The notes: generated by a model from the sequence alone, not told the origin. A stretch of DNA of 64,000 nt from Haloferax sulfurifontis ATCC BAA-897 (GCF_000337835.1 NZ_AOLM01000021.1:23301-87300); one strand, 5' to 3'; shown: positions 44,514 through 53,953, counted from the stretch's first letter. Numbers and translations are program-made.

Positions 44514-45941
44514 ATGAACCGCCGCCTCGCCGCCGTTTTCTCCGCGCTTCTGCTCGTCGTCGCCGGCTGTGCCGCCCCCGTCGCCGACCCGGACGCCGCG
44601 GGAGCCGGCGCCACCGCCGGCGACGGGACCGCGGACACCGCGGCCGACTGGTCGTGGCCCGACGACCCGCCGACGGACCGACTGGGCTGGGAGGACGGCT
44701 ACTGGTACAACGAGTCCATCGCGGTCGACCAGTCCGACGGGCTGGACGACTCCGAGATGGAGGCGTTCGTCGCCCGCACGATGGCGCGCGTCGAGGTCGT
44801 CCGCGAACTGGAGTTCGAGGAGTCCGTGCCGGTCGAGGTCGTCTCGCGCGCCGAGTACCGAAACGAGTCCGACGAGTCGACCGACCCGGTCCACGGCGAC
44901 TGGAACGACCAGGTGTGGGAGGCGCTGTTACTGGTCGGCGAGGACCGGACCATCGACGAGGTGTTCGACGAACTGTACGGCGGCGTGGTGCTCGGCTACT
45001 ACGACCCCTCCGAGGGCCGCATCGTCGTCGTGAGCGACGACGACCGCCCGACCATCGACCGCCGGACGCTCGCCCACGAGCTGGTCCACGCCGCACAGGA
45101 CCAGCAGTTCGGTCTGGACGGCTCGCCGTCGACGCAGGACGCCCAACTCGCCCACGGCGGGCTGGTCGAAGGCGACGCCCGCTACGTCGACGGCCTGTAC
45201 GAAGCCCGCTGTGAGGCCGACTGGGACTGCGTCCCTCAGCCGTCGAGCAGTGGAGCGGGCGGCGGGTCGGTCGACTACCCGGTCTTCCTCGTCATCTACA
45301 CGCCCTACAGCGAGGGGCCGACGTTCGTCTCGGACCTGCGCGACCGCGGCGGCTGGGCGGCCGTCGACGCGGCCTACGCCGACCGCCCCACCTCGACCGA
45401 GCAGGTGCTCCACCCGAACCGGTACCCCGACGAGCGCCCGGTCGCGGTGACGGTCGAAGACCGCTCGTCGGCCGCGTGGACGCGCTACGACACCGACCCC
45501 GTCGCCGACGCGGTCGGCGAGGCGTCCATCTTCGCGACGTTCTGGAAGCACCGCGCCGTCGACCGGGCGGGCCTCCAACAGGACCCCGGCGCGTACTCGC
45601 CGTACAACTACACCGCCGAGCCCTCGGATGGCTGGGCCGGCGACGCGGTGGTCCCCTACCGCCCGGCGTCGGACGAGACCTCCGAGGCGAACCCCCACGA
45701 GCGCGGCTACGTCTGGCGGACGGTCTGGGACACCGAAGCGGACGCCGAGCAGTTCGAGCGGGCGTACGTGAACGACACGCTCCGGCTCTCTCTCAACGCG
45801 TCAGTCGCGGGTGAGGACACCTACCGCGTCGACGACGGCCCCTTCGCCGACGCCTATCGGGTGACGAGAGACGGCGACACCGTCACCGTCGTCAACGCGC
45901 CGACCGTGGCGCAGTTGGACGAGATTCACGAGCGAAGCTAG
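44514..45941 (+). CDS. Hvo_1808-family HExxH surface lipoprotein (paralogue)
   Basis: A 475-residue tandem paralogue of the gene at 43035, from which it is separated by 45 bases. The lipobox is VVAGC at Cys19. Conserved blocks include LGWEDGYWYNESIAVDQSDGL, HELVH at 188-192, EGDARYVDGLYEARC and the SPYNYTAEPSDGWAGD segment. The start is ATG 44514, with a TATA-like CTTTTTTG about 26 bases upstream, so it also has its own leaderless promoter. Both copies keep the zinc motif, so neither is obviously decaying. Duplication suggests they act on different cell-surface targets. Confidence 0.88.
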   Translation: MNRRLAAVFSALLLVVAGCAAPVADPDAAGAGATAGDGTADTAADWSWPDDPPTDRLGWEDGYWYNESIAVDQSDGLDDSEMEAFVARTMARVEVVRELEFEESVPVEVVSRAEYRNESDESTDPVHGDWNDQVWEALLLVGEDRTIDEVFDELYGGVVLGYYDPSEGRIVVVSDDDRPTIDRRTLAHELVHAAQDQQFGLDGSPSTQDAQLAHGGLVEGDARYVDGLYEARCEADWDCVPQPSSSGAGGGSVDYPVFLVIYTPYSEGPTFVSDLRDRGGWAAVDAAYADRPTSTEQVLHPNRYPDERPVAVTVEDRSSAAWTRYDTDPVADAVGEASIFATFWKHRAVDRAGLQQDPGAYSPYNYTAEPSDGWAGDAVVPYRPASDETSEANPHERGYVWRTVWDTEADAEQFERAYVNDTLRLSLNASVAGEDTYRVDDGPFADAYRVTRDGDTVTVVNAPTVAQLDEIHERS

Positions 45942-45978
45942 GAGAAAGCACTTGTAGTATCGCTGACGGCCGTTTCGT

Positions 45979-46299
45979 ATGCCCCGACGTCTCGGTCGGT
46001 TCGCGCTCGTCGCCCTCTCGCTCGTCCTGCTCGTCGCGGCCTTTCTCTTCGCCACCGGGACGCTCGTTCCGTGGTCGAACAGTTGCCCGCCGCAACTCGA
46101 CGTGGACCCGGCCGACGACGTTCCGCCCGACGCGGAGATAGTCGCCTACGAGTCGCTCACGCCCGCCGAACGGGCCGCCTTCGACGACGCGCTGGCCGCT
46201 GAATCGATGATTTCGCTCGAAGACCGGCCGTGGTCGCCGGGCACCGGGTACGTCCGGAAGAACGGGACGGTCTACTTCGCGGCCGTCGCCGTCTGCTGA
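45979..46299 (+). CDS. Small exported or membrane-anchored protein (DUF7979-like)
   Basis: A 106-residue protein with one hydrophobic N-terminal segment (residues 7-27, FALVALSLVLLVAAFLFATG) that could be an anchor or an uncleaved signal. The rest is acidic and contains DAEIVAYESLTPAERAAFDDALAAES and RPWSPGTGYVRKNGTVYFAAVAVC, which I associate with the DUF7979 region found in haloarchaeal membrane proteins. It follows the paralogous lipoproteins by 37 bases on the same strand. Function unknown. Confidence 0.75.
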   Translation: MPRRLGRFALVALSLVLLVAAFLFATGTLVPWSNSCPPQLDVDPADDVPPDAEIVAYESLTPAERAAFDDALAAESMISLEDRPWSPGTGYVRKNGTVYFAAVAVC

Positions 46300-46376
46300 C
46301 CCGTTGAAGAGAATTCGTCTTCGACGCACGTGACCGATTATACACCTTTTTCATCGGCCGGGTGGAATCCGCGCCA

Positions 46377-47534
46377 ATGAGTGACTTCGATATCGTCGGT
46401 CCCGAGGCCATCCGCGACGGCGTCGCGACCGACGCCTACTTCGAGCGGACCGAGGCGACCCTCCGACACGCGGGCAAGAACCCCCGCGTCGTCGCCGAGG
46501 TGACGGCCGACCAGTTCCCCGACGGCGAGTTCGAGCTGTTCGCCGGCGTAAAGGACGCCGCGGAACTGCTCTCCGGCCGCGATATCGACGTCGACGCCGT
46601 GCCCGAGGGCACGCTGTTCGACGGCGGCCCAGTGATGCGAATCGAGGGCGACTACCTCGAATTCGCCCGGCTCGAAACCTCGCTTCTCGGCTTCCTCTCG
46701 CACGCGTCCGGCTGTGCGACGGCCGCCCTCGAAGCCCGCTCGGCGGCCCCCGACTCGACGGTGCTGTCGTTCGGCGCGCGACACGTCCACCCCGCCATCG
46801 CCGCGATGGTCGAGCGGAGCGCCCTCGTCGCCGGCCTCGACGGCTTCTCGCACGTCGCCGCCGGCGAGATTCTCGGAAAGGAGGCGTCGGGGACGATGCC
46901 CCACGCGCTCCTCATCGCCTTCGGGCGCGGCAATCAGGCCGAGGCGTTCCGCGCCTTCGACGAGGCGGTCCCCGAGGACGTGCCGCGAGTCGCCCTCTGT
47001 GACACCTACGGCGACGAGACCGAGGAGGTCCTGCAGGCCGTCGAGGCGCTCGGCGACGACCTCGACAGCGTCCGCCTCGACACCACCTCCTCGCGCCGCG
47101 GCGACTTCCGCCACATCGTCCGCGAGGTCCGCTGGGAACTCGACGCCCGCGGCCACGAGGACGTGGGTATCTTCGTGAGCGGCGGTCTCGGGCCGGCCGA
47201 ACTCCGCCACCTCCGCGACGTGGTCGAGGGCTTCGGCGTCGGCGGCTACATCTCGAACGCCAATCCGGTCGACTTCGCGCTCGACATCGTCGAGGTCGAC
47301 GGCGAACCCGCGGCCAAGCGGGGGAAGCTCTCGGGCGTCAAAGAGGTCTATCGCACGGCCGACGGCGGCCACCACGTCGGCCTCCGCGGGCGGCCCGGCC
47401 CGACCGACGGCGAGTCGCTTCTCGAACCGCTCATCCGCGACGGCGAGGTCGTCTCGGAGTTCGACTTCGACATCGACGCGGCCGCGACGCGGGCCAGAGA
47501 AGACGCCGAACTGGTCGGGTTCGGCGAGAAGTAA
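46377..47534 (+). CDS. pncB: Nicotinate phosphoribosyltransferase
   Basis: A 385-residue enzyme that joins nicotinate to PRPP, forming nicotinate mononucleotide for NAD. Family motifs are visible: ATDAYFERTEATL, the GARHVHPAIAAMVERSALVAGLDGFSHVAAGEILGKEASGTMPHAL block around the active-site histidine, and VRLDTTSSRRGDF for the phosphate loop, then SGGLGPAELRHL. The length is that of the compact archaeal type. It is 3.5 kb from a nicotinamidase-like gene on the other strand. The ATG at 46377 is preferred over one five codons upstream. Confidence 0.92.
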   Translation: MSDFDIVGPEAIRDGVATDAYFERTEATLRHAGKNPRVVAEVTADQFPDGEFELFAGVKDAAELLSGRDIDVDAVPEGTLFDGGPVMRIEGDYLEFARLETSLLGFLSHASGCATAALEARSAAPDSTVLSFGARHVHPAIAAMVERSALVAGLDGFSHVAAGEILGKEASGTMPHALLIAFGRGNQAEAFRAFDEAVPEDVPRVALCDTYGDETEEVLQAVEALGDDLDSVRLDTTSSRRGDFRHIVREVRWELDARGHEDVGIFVSGGLGPAELRHLRDVVEGFGVGGYISNANPVDFALDIVEVDGEPAAKRGKLSGVKEVYRTADGGHHVGLRGRPGPTDGESLLEPLIRDGEVVSEFDFDIDAAATRAREDAELVGFGEK

Positions 47535-47624
47535 GACCGCGCTCTCGTTCTGCGGCGACGCTCGGAGCCGTCGCTCGCCGGTCGTATCTCTCCCCCCAAG
47601 GAGTCGAGTCGTCGCCGAGACGAC

Positions 47625-48227
47625 TTACAGCGCTTCGACGCTTCCGCCGTCGTCGCGCTCGCGGAAGACCTGCCCTTCGAACAGGGTGATCATCGTGTCG
47701 TCGTCCTGCCACGCCAGCGGCGACAGGCCGGCTTTGCGACAGGCGTTCGTGAGGAACTCCTCTTTCGACCAGCCGAGTTCGATGGGGAGCGTCGGATACA
47801 TCCAGCCGTGGGTACCGCCGGCGTCGATGGCGACGCCGTGGGTGCCGAGTTCGATGTCTGCGACTGGGTCGTTAGTCAGCGTGTAGTTGTTGACGATACA
47901 AACAGAGATGTTCAGGTTCGGGAGTTCGGGTGCTTCGATTTCGGTCTGGCACGAGTCGCCCGAGGCGGCCTTGATGGCCGCGTCGACGATGGCGTGACCG
48001 AGTTGGTCTTTCCCCCGATACGCGCCCGCACAGCCCCGCAGTCGACCGCGCCCACGTGTCGACTTGATGCGGACGAACGCCCCGGTTCGGGCGTAAAACG
48101 CGTCGCGCATGCTCCCCGGTTGTTCTCTCTGTCCGTGAAGAACGTACGATTCGACCGATTCCCGCGCTAGTTCGACCGCCCGCGCCCCATCATCGTAGGT
48201 GAGGTGTACGGTCTGCGCCTCGGACAT
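47625..48227 (-). CDS. AMMECR1-domain protein (TIGR00296 family)
   Basis: A 200-residue AMMECR1-family protein. The family motif LRGCAGAYRGKDQLGHAIVDAA is at about residues 69-90, and LPNLNISVCIV and GTHGWMYPTLPIELGWSKEEFLTNACRKAGLSPLAWQ follow. The family is conserved from archaea to humans and its reaction is not firmly known. The conserved cysteine in LRGCAG is the probable reactive site. The start at ATG 48227 fits the family better than one ten codons upstream. It is divergent to the RNase P RNA gene. Confidence 0.88.
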   Translation of the reverse strand: MSEAQTVHLTYDDGARAVELARESVESYVLHGQREQPGSMRDAFYARTGAFVRIKSTRGRGRLRGCAGAYRGKDQLGHAIVDAAIKAASGDSCQTEIEAPELPNLNISVCIVNNYTLTNDPVADIELGTHGVAIDAGGTHGWMYPTLPIELGWSKEEFLTNACRKAGLSPLAWQDDDTMITLFEGQVFRERDDGGSVEAL

Positions 48228-48346
48228 ACTATCATTCAAGTTCTGTGGTGACTTCAACGCTTCCCTCGATTGTTATCCGGCTGTTATGTGAGAATGTTGC
48301 GATATAACGTGTGGCTAAACCCCGGTAGGACCCCGTTAATCGAACC

Positions 48347-48354
48347 GCTTATCC
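48347..48354 (+). promoter_or_regulatory. Putative TATA element of RNase P RNA
   Basis: GCTTATCC, the most AT-rich eight bases here, is centred about 27 bases before the predicted RNA 5' end at 48377. The match to a haloarchaeal TATA box is moderate. Confidence 0.4.
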
Positions 48355-48376
48355 GACCGACCTGACTAGGGTAGGT

Positions 48377-48809
48377 CGGCAGAGAGAGCCCAGTTCCCGT
48401 GCCCGAGACGGGCATGAGGAAAGTCCCCCCACCGTCCGAACGGGTGACCGGGCGCAAGCCCGGAGTCGGAGACGGCTGGCGCTGGAACAGAAACGAGACC
48501 GCTCGACCCGACCGATGATGCGCGCGCGACGGCCACGCCGTCGCCGGCGCGGACGGGTTCACCGTCCGCGAGCGAACCGACCCGTAAGGGGAGGGAGTTA
48601 ACCCGCAGAGGGAAAGATGGCATCCGCCATCGCCGACGGTCGAGAACGGATGGAACGGCGAATCCTCACCGGTGCAAGTCCGCGCCGCGAAGGTAGTTCG
48701 GACGGCGCGTCGGGTTCGCCCGTCGCGCCCTCGGGGCTCGCCCCGAGAAGGACGCGGACGCTGAGCCGAATGCTGGGACGAACAGAAGGGGGCTTACTCC
48801 TCTCAGCCG
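48377..48809 (+). ncRNA. rnpB: RNase P RNA (archaeal type A)
   Basis: This is the catalytic RNA that trims tRNA 5' ends. The universal CR-I segment is visible as GAGGAAAGTCCCCCCACCG, followed by GAACGGGTGACCGGGCGCAAGCCCGG. CR-IV/V-type ACAGAA plus GGCTTAC occurs near the 3' end. The ends pair: CGGCAGAGAG at 48377 with the reverse of CTCTCAGCCG at 48809, allowing one A-A mismatch, giving helix P1. The total of about 433 nucleotides matches haloarchaeal RNase P RNA. The ends were set by P1, so they could be off by a few bases. Confidence 0.93.
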
Positions 48810-48892
48810 CTTTCGAACGCCCGAGCGACCGCTCCGTCTGTCGGTCGCCTCGTCGGGAAACGCTCTTGACCGTTCGCCGCCGCAGTCTCGGT

Positions 48893-50032
48893 ATGCGCGG
48901 TTCGATTCTCCTCGTCGCGGCGCTCGTCGTCCTCGCCGGCTGTGCCGCGCCGGTGTCGCCGGGAACCGACGCGACGACAGCGACGACTGCCACGCCTGCG
49001 GCTTCGCCACCGACCTCCGAAGCGACCACGGCGACCGCGACACCGACGACGTCGCCTCCGTCGACGACCGCGACCGCGACCGCGACCGCGACCACCACGC
49101 CAACCGCGTCGCCGACGCCCGAACCGACGGAGACGTTCACGCCCGCCTCCGGATACGGACCGTGGGGGTCAGAGCCGGTCGTCGTCGCCGTCGAAGCGCC
49201 CGACGACGACCGCGACTACGCCGCGTTCGTGAGCGAAGCCACGGCGTTCTGGGAGGCGAACGACGCGCGCTACCTCGGATACGAAGTCGCCTACGAGGTC
49301 GACGCCGACGCCCGCGACCCGGACATCGTGGTCCGCTTTGTCGACGCCGTCCCCGAGTGCGGCGGGCAGACCGACGCGGTCGGCTGTGCGCCCTATCTCA
49401 CCGACGCGAGACAGATAGACCGCCCCGAGACCGTCTATATCCGCACCGGCTTCGGCGACGACTCGACGGTCGACATCGTCGAACACGAACTCGGCCACAC
49501 CCTCGGGCTCGCCCACGGCGACGAGCCCGCGGAGCTGATGAACGCCACGGGCATCCTCTACACGCTCCCGCGGACGAACGCGACCGACAAGGCGTTCCCG
49601 TGGGACGACCCGAACTTCACGGTCTACGTGGACGACGCGAACGCCTCGGACCCCGACGCCGCCCGCGAGCAGATTCGCCACGCCCTCGACTACTTCGAAG
49701 CCGGCGCGCCGGGGATGCCCGACAACCTCACCTACACCTACGTCGACGACCCGGCGGACGCGGAGGTGCGCATCTCCTTTGCGGACACCTCGCCGTGCGC
49801 CGCGGGCGCGGCCTCCTGCGCCATCGGCGGCGGCTACGACCCGGACGGCGACGACGCCTTAGAGACCTACAGCGACTACCGGGTCGTCCTCGTCGACCTC
49901 GACACCGAGGCCGTCGGCTGGCACGTCGGCTACTGGACCGCCCACTATCTCGGCGCGGAGGCCGACGAGGACAAGCCCGAACCGTTCCGGAACGCGACGT
50001 ACGGCGAGCGCCGGAGCGAGTGGTGGACGTAG
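48893..50032 (+). CDS. Metzincin (matrixin-like) surface lipoprotein
   Basis: A 379-residue secreted metalloprotease. A Sec signal ends at lipobox Cys17 (VLAGC). Residues 24-85 are a Thr/Ala/Pro/Ser stalk, probably glycosylated in the cell wall layer. The catalytic motif is complete: HELGHTLGLAH at residues 198-208 (HExxHxxGxxH), followed by LMNATG as the Met-turn candidate. The second half (SDPDAAREQIRHALDYFEAG) repeats a similar pre-protease segment. With the two HExxH lipoproteins at 43-46 kb it makes a local group of surface peptidases. Monocistronic, downstream of rnpB. Confidence 0.88.
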   Translation: MRGSILLVAALVVLAGCAAPVSPGTDATTATTATPAASPPTSEATTATATPTTSPPSTTATATATATTTPTASPTPEPTETFTPASGYGPWGSEPVVVAVEAPDDDRDYAAFVSEATAFWEANDARYLGYEVAYEVDADARDPDIVVRFVDAVPECGGQTDAVGCAPYLTDARQIDRPETVYIRTGFGDDSTVDIVEHELGHTLGLAHGDEPAELMNATGILYTLPRTNATDKAFPWDDPNFTVYVDDANASDPDAAREQIRHALDYFEAGAPGMPDNLTYTYVDDPADAEVRISFADTSPCAAGAASCAIGGGYDPDGDDALETYSDYRVVLVDLDTEAVGWHVGYWTAHYLGAEADEDKPEPFRNATYGERRSEWWT

Positions 50033-50138
50033 CGGGGTCGCCGCGCCGCGCGTCGGGCGCGCGCTTCCGAACCCGCCGGTTTCTCACCCATCCGAATCGG
50101 CCGAGTCCTTCTTTGGTACGGCCCGCGTAGACGTTGTC

Positions 50139-50450
50139 GTGATTCCCACCGACAGGCACGGCGACGCCCACCCCGCGTTCGACGAGGAGTCGTTCCGCGA
50201 CGCGCTCGCCGAGTTCGGCGGCACCGACGCCGAGCGCCGGGTCGTCGCGCGACAGGCCCGCGACCTCGCCGACTCGGGGCAGGCCGAGGCCGACCGCGGC
50301 ACGCCGCTCACGGGCGACGAAATCGTGCGCAACATGCGCGACGCGCCCGAGGGCGGCCCCGCGACGCGCTGGAACTGGTGGCTCGGTGCGCTCGAAGCCG
50401 CCTACGGCGGCTACCGCGAGTTCCAAGTCCGCCGCATCCCGAAGGCCTGA
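50139..50450 (+). CDS. Conserved haloarchaeal protein
   Basis: A 103-residue acidic protein. It starts with GTG 50139. The sequence is mostly helical (EESFRDALAEFGGTDAERRVVARQARDLADSGQAEADRG...) with a tryptophan-rich end (ATRWNWWLGALEAAYGGY) that could be a short amphipathic helix. No domain is recognised. It is an independent gene about 100 bases after the metzincin gene. The remaining 50451-50687 holds only an AT-rich promoter region for the reductase. Confidence 0.7.
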   Translation: MIPTDRHGDAHPAFDEESFRDALAEFGGTDAERRVVARQARDLADSGQAEADRGTPLTGDEIVRNMRDAPEGGPATRWNWWLGALEAAYGGYREFQVRRIPKA

Positions 50451-50687
50451 GCGTCGCCTGTCGCCCGTTTTGCGGTCCTGTCGGTCGCCGTTTTCGCCGC
50501 GCTCCGGCGGCGCGGCACGCTCTCCGTTCGCCCACCGTCTCCCGCGGACTTCTGTCGCTTCGAAGCGGTCGGAATTCGCAGAACGCCCCGTCTTTCCCCC
50601 CGGTCAAAACCAAAGCAGATTACACGCTTGTTACAGAAAAGGTGTGTAACGCGTACGACCAACCCTACCGGTGATGCCTACTCTACA

Positions 50688-51920
50688 ATGACTGACAACT
50701 ACGACGTGATTATCGCGGGCGCGGGCCCCGCAGGTGGACAGGCGGCACGAGACCTCGCCGCCCGCGGCTACGACGTGTGCGTCCTCGAAACCGAGTCCGA
50801 AGATGAGTTCCCCTCCAGGAGTAACAAATCGACCGCCGGGACGTTCCCGTCGACGATGGCCTCGTTCAACATCCCCGACGAGGTCGTGATGAACTTCACC
50901 GACGACGTCGTCTTGGAGTCCCCGAGCCACCACTACCACCGGCACCAGCCCGGTGCGGTCCTCGAATTCGCCGACTTCAAGAACTGGCTCGTCGACGAGG
51001 CGGAGGCCGACGGCGCGGAGTACCTGTTCGACGCGCGCGTCTCCAAGCCCGTCATGGAGGGCGGCGAAATCGTCGGCGTCCGATACAACGGCGACGAGGA
51101 GGTGTACGCCGACATCGTCATCGACGCGACCGGACCGAGCGCGCCGCTCGCCAAGGCCCTCGACGTGTGCGACCTCGACCGACAAAAGCAGGCCATCGGC
51201 ATCGAGTTCGAGTACGAGGGCATGGACCTCGCGCCCGACGGCTACGGCGACCTCACCGACGCGATGATGCTCCGCCTCGACCACGACATCGCGCCCGGCG
51301 GCTACTCGTGGATATTCCACACCGGCGGCGACACCGCGAAAGTCGGCGTCTGCTACATCCAAAACGAGGGCCACCGCCACAACGCCAAGTCGGGCTACAC
51401 CATCGACGACTACCTCCAGTACTGGACCGAGTCCGACCCGCGCTTCGCGAACGCGGAGCGCATCGCGGGCAAACAGCACCGCGGCTCCGCGCACATCCAA
51501 CTGCCGGGTCGCATGAGCACGGACAACTTCATGGCCATCGGCGACACGGTCCCGACCGTCGACCCGCTGTGGGGCGAGGGCATCGACAAGTGCATGCGCT
51601 CGGGCCGGGTCGCGGCCGCGACCGCCGACCGCGCGCTCACCAACTCCGACCGCGACACCTCGGCGTCCGAGCTCGCCGTCTACGACCAGCTGTGGCACGA
51701 GCGCGTCGCGCCGAAGGTCAAAAACCGGCTGTTCATGACGGAGATGCTCTACCGCGCCTCCAACGAGCGCTACGACAAACTGCTCGAAGACCTCCACCGC
51801 CTCCCCGACGAGCAGTTAGACGCCGCGAACGGCGGCAGTCCCCTCGCCATGTTCCGCATGCTCAAGTTCGAAGACCTCTCCATTCTCGCGTCCACCGCGC
51901 GAGACTGGTTCTCGAACTGA
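50688..51920 (+). CDS. Geranylgeranyl reductase-family FAD-dependent oxidoreductase
   Basis: A 410-residue flavoprotein. It begins with the FAD-binding dinucleotide motif DVIIAGAGPAGGQAARDLAARGYDVCVLE, and a late GDTVPTVDPLWGEGIDKCMRSGRVAA segment is the conserved FAD-pyrophosphate loop of the family. The archaeal members reduce the isoprenoid chains of digeranylgeranylglycerophospholipids during membrane lipid synthesis. Haloarchaea have several paralogues, so this copy's exact substrate is not certain. The start ATG 50688 follows a promoter-like AT-rich stretch (50625-50660). Confidence 0.87.
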   Translation: MTDNYDVIIAGAGPAGGQAARDLAARGYDVCVLETESEDEFPSRSNKSTAGTFPSTMASFNIPDEVVMNFTDDVVLESPSHHYHRHQPGAVLEFADFKNWLVDEAEADGAEYLFDARVSKPVMEGGEIVGVRYNGDEEVYADIVIDATGPSAPLAKALDVCDLDRQKQAIGIEFEYEGMDLAPDGYGDLTDAMMLRLDHDIAPGGYSWIFHTGGDTAKVGVCYIQNEGHRHNAKSGYTIDDYLQYWTESDPRFANAERIAGKQHRGSAHIQLPGRMSTDNFMAIGDTVPTVDPLWGEGIDKCMRSGRVAAATADRALTNSDRDTSASELAVYDQLWHERVAPKVKNRLFMTEMLYRASNERYDKLLEDLHRLPDEQLDAANGGSPLAMFRMLKFEDLSILASTARDWFSN

Positions 51921-52016
51921 GCCGCCGGTCGACACGCGCGTTTTCCTCCGCCTCGCCTCCGCGCTCCGTCGCCCGCCTCTCATCTCTCGTCTCTCACCGG
52001 CCGGTTTCGCATCCGC

Positions 52017-52400
52017 TCACCCGTCGCCTCCGCCGTCGTCGCCGTCACCGAGCGCCGCCAGCGCATCGGCCAGCGCCGCCCGCGCCGACGCGACGTGTTC
52101 GTCGGCCGCCTCGTCTTCGGTTCCGCCGACGTTCGACAGCAGGCGTTCGACGTGGCCGAGTCGCGTCCGGACCACTTCGTCGTCTGGAAGCGGGCCGACC
52201 GCGAGGTCGCCCGCGACCGCCTCCGCCTCGCCGAGCCACCGGCTCGCGTCCTCGCGGACGGGCCGGGTCGCCGTCGCGGCGAGGCGGTCGTGGAGCGTCG
52301 TCACCAGTCGGTCGAGGTTGCCGTGGTCGGGTTCGGCATCGGTATCGACATGGGAGTCGGAACTGGCGTCGCCGTCGGAGTCAGGGTCGGAGCCGGTCAC
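52017..52400 (-). CDS. Conserved haloarchaeal protein, acidic helical
   Basis: A 127-residue protein. The sequence is strongly acidic and helical (LDRLVTTLHDRLAATATRPVREDASRWLGEAEAVAGDLAVG...), ending in a Gly/Asp run. I chose GTG 52400. The longer frame up to TTG 52511 is arginine-rich and lacks halophilic bias. I do not recognise a function, and it is likely a haloarchaeal-specific hypothetical. It is divergent to the beta-CASP gene with a 110-bp gap. Confidence 0.65.
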   Translation of the reverse strand: MTGSDPDSDGDASSDSHVDTDAEPDHGNLDRLVTTLHDRLAATATRPVREDASRWLGEAEAVAGDLAVGPLPDDEVVRTRLGHVERLLSNVGGTEDEAADEHVASARAALADALAALGDGDDGGGDG

Positions 52401-52510
52401 GGTTCGGGAGACGGCGGCCGGCCTGAAAAGCGTCGAGTCCGCGATTCCGCCGGGCCCGGCGGTCCGGCGGGACCGACGAGCAAAAGCCCCTCCGGTCGGT
52501 ACTGCCGGCA

Positions 52511-53743
52511 ATGAAACTCCAGTTCCTCGGCGGGGCCGAGGAGGTCGGGCGCAGTGCGATTCTCGTCAACGACTCGCTGTTGCTCGACTACGGGATGCTG
52601 ACCGGGAACCCCCCGCAGTTCCCCGTCGGCTCCGTCGACCCCGACGCCGTCGTCGTCTCCCACGGCCACCTCGACCACGTCGGGACGGTCCCCTCGCTCC
52701 TGTCGGGCGACGACTGGCCGGCGGTCCACTGGACGCCGCCGACCGACGAACTCGCCCGGACCCTCGCGCGCGACACGCTCAAACTCCACGGCGGGAGCTA
52801 CAACTGCCCGTTCACCGAGACGCATGTCCGGCGGATGACCCAGCAGTCGGCACACCACGACTACGGCGAGGCGTTCGAGGCCGCCGGCCACGAGGTCACG
52901 TTCTACAACGCGGGTCACATCCCCGGGAGCGCCCACGTCCTCGTCGACGACGGCGAGACGCGCCTGCTGTACACCGCCGACTTCCACACCGACGACCAGC
53001 GGTTGGTCTCGGGGACGACCGACCGCCCCGACGCCGACGTGGTCATCTGCGAGTCCACCTACTCCGACGTGGAGCACGACGACCGCGCGACCGTCGAAGA
53101 GCGCTTCGTCGAGTCGGTGCGGACGACCGTCTGGGAGGGCGGCACCGTCGTCGTCCCCGCGTTCGCCATCGGCCGCACGCAGGAGATTCTCATGGTGCTC
53201 GACGCCCACGACATCGACTGCTACGTCGACGGCATGGGTGTCCGCGTGCTGAAGATGCTCGGAAACCACCCCGACTACGTCCGCGACGCGGCGGCGCTCA
53301 AGCGGGCGAAGTCGAACGCCCGCGTCGTCTCGGGCCGGGACGGCCAGCGAAAGCGCATCGCCCGGGGGAACTCGGTCATCGTGACGACGAGCGGGATGCT
53401 CTCGGGCGGGCCCGCGATGACGTACATCCCCGAGATTCGGGGGGACCCGACGAACAAAATCTGTCTCACCGGGTATCAGGTCGAGGGGACGCCGGGAAGG
53501 GAACTGGTCGAACGCGGCCGGTGCGAACTCAACGGCGGCGTCGTTCCGGTGGCCGCCCGCGCCGAGATGTACGACTTTTCGGCCCACGCCGACCGACACG
53601 GGCTCCTGTCGTTCCTCGACGACTACCGCGACGCGCCGGTGTTCGTCAACCACGGCGACCGCTGTGCGGCGTTCGCCGGGGAGCTACGCGCCGACGGCTA
53701 CGAGGCCGCGGCTCCCGAAACCGGGGCGACGGTCGAGGTCTGA
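52511..53743 (+). CDS. Beta-CASP metallo-beta-lactamase exonuclease (archaeal CPSF/RNase J-related)
   Basis: A 410-residue nuclease. The beta-lactamase zinc motif is SHGHLDHVG (His51, His53, Asp55, His56), followed by NAGHIPGSAHVLV, TADFHT (motif 3) and the beta-CASP segment with VVVPAFAIGRTQE, TTSGMLSGGPAM and DFSAHADRHGL (motifs B and C). It lacks KH domains, so it is the short archaeal type (aCPSF2-like), which degrades RNA. It is independent and its ATG lies directly at a GC-rich promoter. RNA turnover function is known for the family. Confidence 0.92.
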   Translation: MKLQFLGGAEEVGRSAILVNDSLLLDYGMLTGNPPQFPVGSVDPDAVVVSHGHLDHVGTVPSLLSGDDWPAVHWTPPTDELARTLARDTLKLHGGSYNCPFTETHVRRMTQQSAHHDYGEAFEAAGHEVTFYNAGHIPGSAHVLVDDGETRLLYTADFHTDDQRLVSGTTDRPDADVVICESTYSDVEHDDRATVEERFVESVRTTVWEGGTVVVPAFAIGRTQEILMVLDAHDIDCYVDGMGVRVLKMLGNHPDYVRDAAALKRAKSNARVVSGRDGQRKRIARGNSVIVTTSGMLSGGPAMTYIPEIRGDPTNKICLTGYQVEGTPGRELVERGRCELNGGVVPVAARAEMYDFSAHADRHGLLSFLDDYRDAPVFVNHGDRCAAFAGELRADGYEAAAPETGATVEV

Positions 53744-53803
53744 ACCGCGCGGCGGCCGGCGTGTCGCCTGCCGCGTCACCCGCGCCCGCCGTCTCCCCCG
53801 GGT

Positions 53804-53953
53804 TCAGACGCGGTCGTCGGCGGTGGCGTCGTCGTCGGGCACCGCTATCGACCGGCTCGCGGCGACGCACGCGGACACGCGGAGCCGGGTCCGCTGTGAC
53901 CGGAACCGGCCGACGAACGAGCGAAACTTCCCACCGGACGAATCCGAGCTCAT
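53804..53953 (-). CDS. Possible 49-residue basic protein behind a DtxR-like box
   Basis: A short frame from ATG 53953 to 53804. The product is basic (GGKFRSFVGRFRSQRTRLRV...) and contains one cysteine. It lacks the halophilic acidity of its neighbours, so it may be a chance frame. It is listed because a TTTAGG/CCTAAA inverted repeat and a TTTATT element lie just upstream in the right orientation. The 347-bp gap from 53744 to 54090 contains no other candidate gene. Confidence 0.35.
   Translation of the reverse strand: MSSDSSGGKFRSFVGRFRSQRTRLRVSACVAASRSIAVPDDDATADDRV

Noticed and set aside
48960..49140. ACG/GCGACC-rich stretch as a DNA repeat or CRISPR-like array
   Set aside because: It codes for the Thr/Ala/Pro stalk of a lipoprotein. 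Units are irregular and lie inside one reading frame.
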